A stretch of 53,080 nt of DNA. Origin: an uncultured Microcaldota archaeon (GTDB taxonomy: Archaea > Micrarchaeota > Micrarchaeia > Anstonellales > Bilamarchaeaceae). Below the pieces are notes generated by a model. That model had not been told where the DNA came from, ran no database searches, and was given only the letters and a program-made list of their open reading frames with translations. A program made the translations under genes and the position numbers. Below are positions 14,013 through 22,306 of the stretch, in pieces (the stretch's first letter is position 1; each line of letters begins with the position of its first letter). The stretch covers positions 1 through 53,080 of the forward strand of contig CAIKOA010000026.1 in assembly GCA_903828955.1 (NCBI GenBank), given 5' to 3'.

Positions 14013-14960
14013 ATGCAGGACAGCAAGGAAGAGAAGCCCCCAACTGCACCGGATGAGATTGTAAAGCTTTCAAAGTACAAAATCTCATCGGATGCCAACC
14101 CAAGGGAAATATTCTGGGCACTTGTGAAGGCATGCAATGAGGGGGAAAATCTGGAGGCTCTCGCGAAAAAGCACGCGGGGATACGCGAAGCGCTTGTAAA
14201 CATAGGGTGCAGCGTGCTTGAGGAGGATCCGAAGGCGTACAGAGTAAAGGTAACGAAGCTGAAGCTTGCGCACTGCATGTTCTCAATGATTGCCCTTGGA
14301 GGGTGGGGGGACGTGCTCGAGAGGGCGCTCTCGCACCTATATGAGAGGAAGAAGGGCCCGGATTTGAACATGCTTATGGCTTTTGGGGAGGGTTTTTCCA
14401 AGAACCGGGAGAAAGTAGGCCCCTGGCTGAAAGAGATAATAACCATGGACAGACCTTCGGAAGCAGTCCTTGCGTACATTGCGAATGCAGGAGACAGGGA
14501 AATGGTCTCGGAATTAAGGGGTGAATTGCTCAATATTGCAAGAACTGAGATAAATGAGCCCCAGACGTATTCAATGGAGTCGCTTTCGGTGCTGCTTCCG
14601 CAAGACAAGGAAGTGGTGAAATTGTTCCTGGACATGATGGATGACTGGGATTTGGAAACGAAGAAAATGACGCTGGAAACGCTCTGCGCAAAGGAAATTC
14701 CTGAGGCGGGGAAGAAGGCGGTTTCCCTTTATCCCTATGAGCAGGATGAGAAATTCAGGATAACGCTCGAGAGAATAGTGGATAAGAACTGGGAGGAATG
14801 CAAGCCGGAGTTCACTAAGCTGATGGGCTCCCTTGAAGGAAAGGAACTTGTGGAAGTCGCAACGCTTGCGAAAAAGATATATGGGAAAGCGGCGAAGAAG
14901 CTTGTTCCCAAGGAAATGGGCGCAGAGAAAAAGAAGGCGGTGGATGCCGCGTTGGATTGA
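14013..14960 (+). CDS. Alpha-helical (HEAT-like) protein, 315 aa, unknown function
   Basis: A soluble, wholly helical protein with no signal peptide. Repeated helix pairs such as KEVVKLFLDMMDDWDLETKK and MTLETLCAKEIPEAGKKAV suggest a degenerate HEAT-like solenoid, followed by a Lys/Ala-rich C-terminus. ATG 14013 is used; TTTAAA at 13975-13980 is the probable TATA box. Its stop lies five bases before the start of the KH-domain gene, making it the first gene of the Pno1-Top6B-Top6A operon. In other archaea a RIO kinase often sits here, but this protein shows no kinase motifs. Confidence 0.75.
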   Translation: MQDSKEEKPPTAPDEIVKLSKYKISSDANPREIFWALVKACNEGENLEALAKKHAGIREALVNIGCSVLEEDPKAYRVKVTKLKLAHCMFSMIALGGWGDVLERALSHLYERKKGPDLNMLMAFGEGFSKNREKVGPWLKEIITMDRPSEAVLAYIANAGDREMVSELRGELLNIARTEINEPQTYSMESLSVLLPQDKEVVKLFLDMMDDWDLETKKMTLETLCAKEIPEAGKKAVSLYPYEQDEKFRITLERIVDKNWEECKPEFTKLMGSLEGKELVEVATLAKKIYGKAAKKLVPKEMGAEKKKAVDAALD

Positions 14961-14965
14961 TTTTA

Positions 14966-15490
14966 ATGGAAATTATCAGGATTCCGAAGGAAAGGATGGG
15001 CGAGCTTCTTGGAAAAAACGGGAGCAACGCGAAGATGATTGAGAAGCACTACAATGTGAAAATAAGGATGGATGATGAAGGGGAGGTATTTATAGAGGGA
15101 AACGGGGGGGACACATTCTTTGCAAAGGACGTTGTGCAGGCGATAGGGAGGGGGTTCCCGATCGAGGATGCGGTGAAGCTTTTTAAAGATGATTATGCAT
15201 TTTATGCGGTGGACCTCAGGGAACACTTCTCCAGCGAGAACTCCCAGAAGAGGGTGAAGGGAAGGGTTATCGGGGAGAAAGGAAAAATAAAGAAAGAGAT
15301 TGAGGATGCGGCAGAGGCGAAAATTTCAGTGTACGGGCATACGATATCCATAATCGCGCCGCACGACAGCATAGAATACGCAAAGGAGGCAATCAGCAAG
15401 ATAATGGAGGGGGCTCCGCACACTACGGTGCTAAATTACCTTCACCGGGCAAGGGACCATCTGCTTGCTGCAAGGCTGAAAGGCGATTAG
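14966..15490 (+). CDS. KH-domain RNA-binding protein of the Pno1/Dim2/Krr1 family
   Basis: A 174-aa protein with two KH domains. The first has LLGKNGSNAKMIE (a GxxG loop variant near residue 15); the second has VIGEKGKIKKEIEDAAEAKI. The C-terminal TTVLNYLHRARDHLLAARLK is characteristic of archaeal Pno1/Krr1, which binds the 3' end region of 16S rRNA during small-subunit maturation. ATG 14966 is chosen over the upstream TTG 14957. It lies five bases after the preceding stop and 26 before top6B. Linkage of this gene to topoisomerase VI genes is common in archaea. Confidence 0.92.
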   Translation: MEIIRIPKERMGELLGKNGSNAKMIEKHYNVKIRMDDEGEVFIEGNGGDTFFAKDVVQAIGRGFPIEDAVKLFKDDYAFYAVDLREHFSSENSQKRVKGRVIGEKGKIKKEIEDAAEAKISVYGHTISIIAPHDSIEYAKEAISKIMEGAPHTTVLNYLHRARDHLLAARLKGD

Positions 15491-15516
15491 AAAGGAGAAG
15501 GCAGGGGGACGGGGAA

Positions 15517-17067
15517 ATGGATCATGATATATTCGGGGAATTCAGGGAGTATTCAGTGGCTGAATTCTTCAAGAAGAACAGGCAGATGCTCGGGTTTTCA
15601 GGGAAAGTCAGGTCGCTCACAACGATTGTGCACGAGTATGCGACAAACTCTCTGGATGCTTGTGATGAGGCAAGGATATTGCCGGAAATAGAAGTGTGGG
15701 TGGCTGAGGAAGGTGAGGAAAGGTATAGAGTAAAAGTGCGGGACAACGGGCCGGGGATTCCTGAGAAATTGCTTGCAAGCGCGCTTGCGACGATGCTTTC
15801 AGGCACGAAATTCAACAGGTATGTGCAGCAGAGGGGCCAGCAGGGAATCGGGGCCACCGGATGCACTATGTATGCGCTCATTACTACCGGGCAGCCGGTG
15901 AAGGTTGTTTCAAAACATAAAGGGACCGCGATAAAGTGCTCACTCGGGATAGATTTCAAGCAGAACCGGCCGATTGTTTCGGATTTAATCAAGGAGGATT
16001 GCTCCCCGGACGACCACGGGCTGGAAGTGGAGGGAACCTTCGCGGATGTGAAATATGAGAAGAGCGGGTATGGGGTTGGCGAGTACCTTAAACGTACTGC
16101 GATTGCAAACCCACACGCGACGATTATTTTCAACAGCCCGGAGGGCGAGAGGTTCACATATCCGCGCTCCATAGATGCGATTCCGAGGAAGGCAAGGGAG
16201 GTGCAGCCGCACCCGCTCGGAATAGGGCCAAATGATTTGCTGGACCTTACGAAAGGAAAATATGAATCCACAAAGCTTTCTTCATTCCTGCAGAATGAGT
16301 TTACCAGGGTGAGCCTGAATAAGGTGAAGGAATTGCAGGAGCTTGTCCCTGAAGTGGACTTCAACATGAAGCCTTCGGAACTTACCTGGGAGCAGGCGGA
16401 GAAGCTTGTGGCCGCCTTCAAGAAGGTGAAGTGGATTGCCCCGGAAACGGATTCGGTTGTGCCGATAAGCACATCGCAGATTGAGAAGTCCCTGCGGAAC
16501 ATACTGAATCCGGAAATAGTCTATGTTACGGAGAGGCCTCCGAAAATCTACAGGGGGGGGATTCCCTTTGTGGTGGAAGTGGGAATTGCTTACGGAGGCG
16601 ACGTGAATAAGGACAAGGAGGGGAAGCCGGCAAGCGGAGGGGTGGTGATGAGGTTCGCAAACCGGGCGCCGCTTCTCTTTGATGCGGGAGGCTGCGCGAT
16701 TACGCAGACCGTGAAGGATATTGATTGGAAGAGGTATGAACTGCGGAATTTTGATGATGAGCCGGTTGCGCTTCTTGTGCACGTGGTGAGCGTGCACGTT
16801 CCATATACTTCTGCAGGAAAGCAATCGATTTCTGCTGAGGACGACCTTGTGGATGAGATAAGGAATGCGGTGATGGAGGCGGGAAGGCAGGTGCAAAGGC
16901 ACCTCTCTGGAAAGAGGAAGGAGAAGGAGAAGGTTTCCAAGAAGGCCGCGATATTGCGTTATGTTAACCAGATAAGCGGGGACCTTTCAGAACTTGCAGA
17001 TGAAGTTAAGAAGAAGGAGAAGCTGCGGGCCAATCTTGAGAAAATGGTGCAGGAGAGGTTTGAGTGA
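15517..17067 (+). CDS. top6B: DNA topoisomerase VI subunit B
   Basis: A 516-aa ATPase subunit of type IIB topoisomerase. The GHKL motifs are clear: HEYATNSLDACDEA (motif N), RDNGPGIP, GQQGIGATGCTMYA for the ATP lid, and a transducer domain in the second half with TSAGKQSIS and the switch lysine region. Together with Top6A it makes a transient double-strand break and passes DNA to relax or decatenate. Its length is near the family norm. A GGGGGACGGGG tract precedes the ATG. Its stop overlaps the Top6A translation start region, so the two are coupled. Confidence 0.97.
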   Translation: MDHDIFGEFREYSVAEFFKKNRQMLGFSGKVRSLTTIVHEYATNSLDACDEARILPEIEVWVAEEGEERYRVKVRDNGPGIPEKLLASALATMLSGTKFNRYVQQRGQQGIGATGCTMYALITTGQPVKVVSKHKGTAIKCSLGIDFKQNRPIVSDLIKEDCSPDDHGLEVEGTFADVKYEKSGYGVGEYLKRTAIANPHATIIFNSPEGERFTYPRSIDAIPRKAREVQPHPLGIGPNDLLDLTKGKYESTKLSSFLQNEFTRVSLNKVKELQELVPEVDFNMKPSELTWEQAEKLVAAFKKVKWIAPETDSVVPISTSQIEKSLRNILNPEIVYVTERPPKIYRGGIPFVVEVGIAYGGDVNKDKEGKPASGGVVMRFANRAPLLFDAGGCAITQTVKDIDWKRYELRNFDDEPVALLVHVVSVHVPYTSAGKQSISAEDDLVDEIRNAVMEAGRQVQRHLSGKRKEKEKVSKKAAILRYVNQISGDLSELADEVKKKEKLRANLEKMVQERFE

Positions 17068-17072
17068 TTATT

Positions 17073-18170
17073 ATGGCAGAGAAAGAAACGCTCGAGAAGC
17101 TTACCGGCCTTGGGAAAACGATGGTCGAGCAGGTTGACAAAGGCAAGTCTCCCACTTTTGAGGCATCGCTCCGAAGCAAGGGAAATATTGAATTCGATAA
17201 GTCCGTTGGATTTCTTAGGCTTGGGGATAAGAAGGAGGAAAGGACATTCCTGAACGTTTCGCAGGCGCGCACCTTCATGCAGACGGTCGCGGTTGCGAAC
17301 AAGGCGAAGAAATTCCTCGCAGAGGATCTGCATACGAGCATCAGGGGCCTTTATTATCAATTGAAGTTCAGCCTGGGCGAAGACATTGATGAGAGCTTAT
17401 TTGAAGAGCAGAGCGAATCCAATGCGCTCGTTGAGGATTTGGAGGTTGCGCTCTCGGTGAAGAGGGAGGACCTGCACCTGACTACGGATAGAAAAGGAGT
17501 GGTTGCGGGGAACATGATTGTGAAGGATAATTTTGCAGGAGAGCAGACCGAAATCGACTGTGCGCAGCAGGGAAGGAGCGGATGGATGATTCCTAGCGAC
17601 GTGGACAATGGAATGGAATTTGTAGATATAAAGGCGAAATACGTACTCGTTGTGGAAAAGGATGCGCTCTGGCAGAGGCTGAACGAAGACCGGTTCTGGA
17701 AAAAGGACAATTGCATACTTATAACCCCCAAGGGGCAGGCTTCAAGGGGAACAAGGAGACTCATCCGGAGACTCGCGGACAAGGGGCTCCCGGTTTATGT
17801 ATTCACGGACTGCGATGCGTGGGGATGGTACATTTACTGGACCATCAAAACCGGAAGCATGAACCTTGCATACCTGGGAAGGGATTTCTCCATTCCGGAA
17901 GCGAAATTCCTCGGCGTGACAATGAGCGATATTGAGAAATTCCCGTTCCTTAAAAAGCTCACAATCAAGGCTAAAGAGATAGATATAAAAAGAGCCGAGG
18001 AAATGATTAGCTACCCCTGGATTAACATGCATCCAGAGTGGGTGAGCGAGCTCAATAAGGTCCTGAAAACGGGCCAAAAGATTGAGCAGGATGCCCTTCA
18101 AGGGGAAAGATTGACATTTGTAGGAGAGTATATAAGGCAAAAGATAAAGAACAAAGAGTGGTTGCCATGA
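17073..18170 (+). CDS. top6A: DNA topoisomerase VI subunit A (Spo11-like)
   Basis: A 365-aa DNA-cleaving subunit. The catalytic tyrosine is in TSIRGLYYQLKF (Tyr94/Tyr95, the second by analogy to Spo11), within the winged-helix 5Y-CAP domain; the TOPRIM metal site is Glu195 (LVVEKDAL) and Asp246/Asp248 (FTDCDAWG). ATG 17073 starts five bases after the Top6B stop; an in-frame ATT/ATC region upstream gives no better start. It ends with an ATGA overlap with the next gene. Identification is secure. Confidence 0.97.
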   Translation: MAEKETLEKLTGLGKTMVEQVDKGKSPTFEASLRSKGNIEFDKSVGFLRLGDKKEERTFLNVSQARTFMQTVAVANKAKKFLAEDLHTSIRGLYYQLKFSLGEDIDESLFEEQSESNALVEDLEVALSVKREDLHLTTDRKGVVAGNMIVKDNFAGEQTEIDCAQQGRSGWMIPSDVDNGMEFVDIKAKYVLVVEKDALWQRLNEDRFWKKDNCILITPKGQASRGTRRLIRRLADKGLPVYVFTDCDAWGWYIYWTIKTGSMNLAYLGRDFSIPEAKFLGVTMSDIEKFPFLKKLTIKAKEIDIKRAEEMISYPWINMHPEWVSELNKVLKTGQKIEQDALQGERLTFVGEYIRQKIKNKEWLP

Positions 18171-19495
18171 ACCTTCCCTCGCTTGCGCTTGTGCAGCAGC
18201 TCGAAGATGTCTTGCGCGATTCGCGCCCATTCAAGAGCACGAATATCCAGAAGCTGGAAGAGCTCAGGGACTCGATGATGGATGCTGGGTTCAATGCGCC
18301 TTTCAGCGGAATTTTGCAACGGACGATGAGCGAGGCAGAAGGGCTGGAAGAGGCGGAATGGGCGGATTTGAAAAAGCAGGTTTCGTATTTCCGGGATGTG
18401 GCGAATTTGAAGAAATACAGCCTTGCGCGCGTATCGGTTGCGCTCTCTGCGCACAGGCTTGCAGACCATTTTGTGAAGATGGGGTATGCGGATATAGTGG
18501 AGCATACGCCTTTGGATGGAAATCATATTGGGCTGCTCATGAATGCGGGGGCTGAAGGGATTCTTGCTTACAGAACTATCATGGACCGCTTTGAAATGAT
18601 GGCCGAGCCTTCAGGATGCTATGCGGTGAAAGTTAAGAGCAAGGGAGAAACCCACACGGTGAAGCTCGAGAGAAAGGAAAGAATTGATTACCAGGTTGCG
18701 CGCATGTTCGGGCTGGAAGCTGAAGTGCTCGAGATAAAGCCTGCGATAAAACGGAAGACGATAATTTCTTCAAAGGGGACAAGGGTTGCGCTGGTTGCCT
18801 CGGTCGTGGACTACGTTGTGAAGTCTGTTGAGGCGGAATTGGAAGATGAGGAGAAAACTCCGGGAAATGAGAAAGTCAGGAAATACAATGATTTCATGCG
18901 CGAGCATGGGCTGCGGCCGGATGTGCGCATCGACCAGGTTGATAATTTCCAGGAAATAAAGGATGCGCTAGTAAAGGAAGGCGTCCTTACAGTAAATGAA
19001 GACGGGAAGTATGTGATGGATAGGGGTCTTGCAGAGGGCATAAATGCGCGCAAGAAGGAGAGAAGGACGAAAGTGCTTGAGCGGAGCACGATGCTTGTGC
19101 TTGCGCCAATGCTGAGGTTCTACCTTACTACTCCGAGGGAAGCAAGGAAGAAGGAGAACCTTTACCCCGGGATGGCGGTGGTGCCAACACCCAGCCAGGC
19201 AAGGATTTTCACATTCATGAGCGAGGTTGACCCGGATCTTCCGGCAACCGCAATAATAAGGAAGAAGATGCAGCTTGAAGAGAGCGGGGTCAGGATGGAC
19301 AACCGCAAGATGGCTGCGGCAATCCTGCTCCAGGAAACTAAGAAAGGGGAGAAATGGGTTGCGGATTTCCTGAGGATGGATGAGGCGGAAGTGAAGGCTT
19401 CCGGATTATTACTAGGTTCAATTGGAGAAGGTGGTAGAGGTGCAGAATTCCTTAAACGAGTCAAGGGCAGTGGAACTGAAGGGAAAAAGGTCTGA
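18167..19495 (+). CDS. Uncharacterised protein downstream of Top6A, 442 aa
   Basis: No family recognised. A mostly helical, charged soluble protein with possible winged-helix-like elements (for example EIKDALVKEGVLTVNEDGKYVMDRG). A motif of interest is the segment KERIDYQVARMFGLEAEVLEIKP. The ATG at 18167 overlaps the Top6A stop (ATGA), so it is translated with topoisomerase VI; this suggests a role linked to DNA or chromosome handling, but that is inference only. Its 3' end overlaps the next frame by 56 bases or more. Confidence 0.8.
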   Translation: MNLPSLALVQQLEDVLRDSRPFKSTNIQKLEELRDSMMDAGFNAPFSGILQRTMSEAEGLEEAEWADLKKQVSYFRDVANLKKYSLARVSVALSAHRLADHFVKMGYADIVEHTPLDGNHIGLLMNAGAEGILAYRTIMDRFEMMAEPSGCYAVKVKSKGETHTVKLERKERIDYQVARMFGLEAEVLEIKPAIKRKTIISSKGTRVALVASVVDYVVKSVEAELEDEEKTPGNEKVRKYNDFMREHGLRPDVRIDQVDNFQEIKDALVKEGVLTVNEDGKYVMDRGLAEGINARKKERRTKVLERSTMLVLAPMLRFYLTTPREARKKENLYPGMAVVPTPSQARIFTFMSEVDPDLPATAIIRKKMQLEESGVRMDNRKMAAAILLQETKKGEKWVADFLRMDEAEVKASGLLLGSIGEGGRGAEFLKRVKGSGTEGKKV

Positions 19496-19877
19496 GATCT
19501 ATTCGTGCATCCAGGAAAACAAGGATGCAAATGAATTCTTCCTCAAGACGAAGCCAAACGTGATGATGTTCGCGATACTGCTTAACGAGACGAAGATAAA
19601 GCGGCTATACATAAGCGAGGGCATTTCCAGGACCATTCCGAAAAAGGTAATGGAGGGGCTTGGGAAGAGCGTAGAGGTAGTGGTGAAAACCTGCACCCGC
19701 GGAAGGCCTAGGAAATACGAGGAGAGCAAGGTTAAGGAGATTATCCAATCCGGAAAGAACAACCTTGAGCAGATGAAGGCGCTCGGGATGCCGCGCAGGA
19801 CATATTTCTACTGGAAGAGGAAATTGAAGGAGCATAACGGGAAAACCGGAGCCGGAGAGGAGCACGGGAATTCCTGA
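19440..19877 (+). CDS. Small HTH-type DNA-binding protein candidate, about 145 aa
   Basis: The N-terminal half is a mixed domain (KSEIYSCIQENKDANEFFL-like and the strand/helix MMFAILLNETKIKRLY). The C-terminal half has a basic GRPRKYEESKVKEII linker followed by a helix-turn-helix-like LEQMKALGMPRRTYFYWKRKL, similar to HTHs of resolvase or transposase type. The start is uncertain: TTG 19422, GTG 19431 or GTG 19440; the last has GGTGGTAGAG just upstream. It overlaps the end of the preceding gene, which is unusual but acceptable. It ends the Top6 operon and is followed by T-rich sequence at about 19895-19910. Confidence 0.65.
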   Translation: MQNSLNESRAVELKGKRSEIYSCIQENKDANEFFLKTKPNVMMFAILLNETKIKRLYISEGISRTIPKKVMEGLGKSVEVVVKTCTRGRPRKYEESKVKEIIQSGKNNLEQMKALGMPRRTYFYWKRKLKEHNGKTGAGEEHGNS

Positions 19878-19927
19878 GCTTTCCTTCCTATCTAATTTTA
19901 TCCTTTTTTATCTAAATTGCCTTATGT

Positions 19928-22306
19928 TTAGGGCGATTGCACCACTTGTATCTCCGGGTAGTTGGAAAGATAATCCCCCACGTTCTTGTCCCAGGATGCC
20001 TGGTTGTACTTGTCGCAGCCGTTCATGAGCGCCCTGTATTCTCCGAGAACGTTGTATGCATACGTGTTGGTGGGCTTCTTGCATTTGCTTACGTAATCTA
20101 TGAAATTGGTGACTCCGCAGCAACCATTATTGATTATGTGCCCTTTGGAATCGCAGCATGCCGTCCCAGGATTCTCTGAGCAGTAGGTCGCATTGATTTT
20201 CCTCTGCAATCCGAATTCACTTATCCAGGATTGCTCATTATTAGTGTAAGTGGAGAATCCGTTGTAGCGGTAGGCTGCTGCAAAAATCGTCAATACTCCT
20301 TTCATGTCCTGGTATTGCTCGCTCTCTTCCCCATATTTGGCCTTCAGGTCGGAAAGGCCCAGATCTGGCTCTTTTGAGCTGATTACTGTTTTTGCAGCAT
20401 CCAGATATTTGGCTAATATCGCGGTTCCGAGGCAGGCGTTGTGGTCCTCGCGGAACGGGTTGAAGGAGTCCCCTCCGCACCATTTTGCGTCGGCTTCGAA
20501 AGCGGGGACCTGGTAGTTTGGATTATCCCACATGGTGGCTGGGTACATATGGACCTGCATCAGTCCGATGGAGTGGAAAACCTTTCCAGGGGATGCGGTC
20601 TGGGGGCCGCAGACTCCCTCTGGGTCAGTAATTGTGTCTGGGAGATTCGGAAATTTGGATTTATCGACCTGGGAAATCTCGCAAGTATCCCCGCCCGGGC
20701 CCTGTACTTCGCTGTCCAGGCCAGTTTCTGACCAGGCGATTGCGCGCGTTAAAGCTGGGTCCATGTCCCGGATGTCTGCAAACATGTCCAGCATAGGGTG
20801 CATTTTGCATTGCAGTTTGCTTGGTGAACCGGGGGACGGAATTGTAGTGATTTCGTCCGGAATCTTGGTCAGGAGCTGGCCGCTGCAGCGGAAGAAGGTT
20901 TTTGCCGGCTCGATTTCCTGCCCCTGGAGGTCTTCAATGGTCGGGGAGGAGCCCATGCGGGAGCTTTCGAGCTGGTAGAGGTTGAAGTTATTCCCAAAAG
21001 AGCAATCCGTTCCAGGGTTTGAAGTGAAAACAATCGGCATTGCGCCCCGGTAGGTATAGTATTTCTGGCAGAGGGAAAACCAGTCGGTGTGCGAAGGATA
21101 GCGCACTCCGTCTACAGACATCATTCCGCAGTTTGTGCAGTTCAGGGGCCCATTGGTCAGCCCATAGAGGGAATAGGGCGCCATGCCGATAACGCCGGCC
21201 TGCACGAGGGCGGGCGAATACTTGAAAAGGTCGGAATACCCCTTTGTGACTTCGCCTTCAGACCATTTGCAGGTTCCTTGCGCCTCGCCTCCCGCATTCC
21301 AGTCCAGGTCAAAGAGGACATATGCCCAGAGGGTTGGCTTTGTGTGGTTAAGGAGTATGTACCTGGAATAATTGAGGGCGTCTTCGAGCGTCTCCGCGCT
21401 TGTGCAGCTTTTTGCGTAGTGGGAATTTACTCCGACCGCAACGAGGTCTATGCTCTGCGCAGCAGCGGGGTCGGAGAATATCTCGTCTATTGCCGCGTAA
21501 GATGGGCCATATCCGAGCGTCTCGTTGTAATAGAAACGCGGGGCGATTGCGATTAGGCATTTTGGGCAGTTCGCTTTCATCATTATTGCCTGCTCTTTTG
21601 CATCGGAAATCTGGGTCTCGTTCAGCGGGTCGAAATCCATCTCGGAAACAAGGATTACCGGGCCAGATTCCTTGAAAATGGCGGCAATCTGGCCTGCGCG
21701 GTTCGGGTTCATAGCCGCCCCTCCGCTATAGAGGACATATACCGGGATTGCGTTCTTGTCCAGGATGCAGCGCGCGCGGTCTTCCCTTGGGAGGGGGTAA
21801 TCATAGCCTTCCTTTGAGGCAAGCCATTTTACTGCCATGCGAAGCGAGTTGTTGCAATATGTCGTCGCATCTGCGAACTCTGCAAAATTCGAGCCCTGCC
21901 CAATCATGAAGAAATACGGGTGCATGTCCGGGGATGCCGAAAACCCTTCACTGAACTCGGTTTCCGTGCAGGAGCTGAATTTGCATTCCCCGCCTTCAAG
22001 CGTATAATCGAAAAACCTGGAGAGCAACTTATTGAAGAATGCGCTATTAGTCGGGGTGTTGTTCTTGCATACGAGGCAGGTGCATTCCCCGGTCCCGGTC
22101 GGGCATTGATTTGCAGCCAGCGTGTCTGCGCTGATTATGTTTCCTGATTTTGTCTCACCGCCCTCATTGCCGTAATATTGATTAAGCTGGGTGAGCTGGG
22201 TGCATCCGTTTAGGAAAATGAGGGAAGCTGCCAAAAGCAAAAGTGCAAATCCCGCAAAGCCGGAATCCCCCCGTGGAAATAAAAACGAAAATGGATTTTG
22301 TTTCAT
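19928..22306 (-). CDS. Lipoprotein with a lytic-transglycosylase (SLT)-like domain, 792 aa
   Basis: The N-terminus has a charged start, a hydrophobic stretch and an LNGC lipobox (Cys35), so it is an exported, probably lipid-anchored protein. Residues about 100-480 look like a TIM-barrel glycosidase-like region, with VILVSEMDFDPLNETQIS and LIAIAPRFYYNE strands and several Cys. Residues about 505-690 resemble an SLT/goose-lysozyme domain: catalytic-type Glu527 in RAIAWSETGLDS, SIGLMQVHMYPATMW (579-593), and AYRYNGF (678-684) in place of the usual AYNAG. A Cys-rich tail follows. The ATG overlaps the end of the 1816-aa gene by four bases, so they act together. The substrate is not clear, since most archaea lack murein. 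Confidence 0.8.
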   Translation of the reverse strand: MKQNPFSFLFPRGDSGFAGFALLLLAASLIFLNGCTQLTQLNQYYGNEGGETKSGNIISADTLAANQCPTGTGECTCLVCKNNTPTNSAFFNKLLSRFFDYTLEGGECKFSSCTETEFSEGFSASPDMHPYFFMIGQGSNFAEFADATTYCNNSLRMAVKWLASKEGYDYPLPREDRARCILDKNAIPVYVLYSGGAAMNPNRAGQIAAIFKESGPVILVSEMDFDPLNETQISDAKEQAIMMKANCPKCLIAIAPRFYYNETLGYGPSYAAIDEIFSDPAAAQSIDLVAVGVNSHYAKSCTSAETLEDALNYSRYILLNHTKPTLWAYVLFDLDWNAGGEAQGTCKWSEGEVTKGYSDLFKYSPALVQAGVIGMAPYSLYGLTNGPLNCTNCGMMSVDGVRYPSHTDWFSLCQKYYTYRGAMPIVFTSNPGTDCSFGNNFNLYQLESSRMGSSPTIEDLQGQEIEPAKTFFRCSGQLLTKIPDEITTIPSPGSPSKLQCKMHPMLDMFADIRDMDPALTRAIAWSETGLDSEVQGPGGDTCEISQVDKSKFPNLPDTITDPEGVCGPQTASPGKVFHSIGLMQVHMYPATMWDNPNYQVPAFEADAKWCGGDSFNPFREDHNACLGTAILAKYLDAAKTVISSKEPDLGLSDLKAKYGEESEQYQDMKGVLTIFAAAYRYNGFSTYTNNEQSWISEFGLQRKINATYCSENPGTACCDSKGHIINNGCCGVTNFIDYVSKCKKPTNTYAYNVLGEYRALMNGCDKYNQASWDKNVGDYLSNYPEIQVVQSP

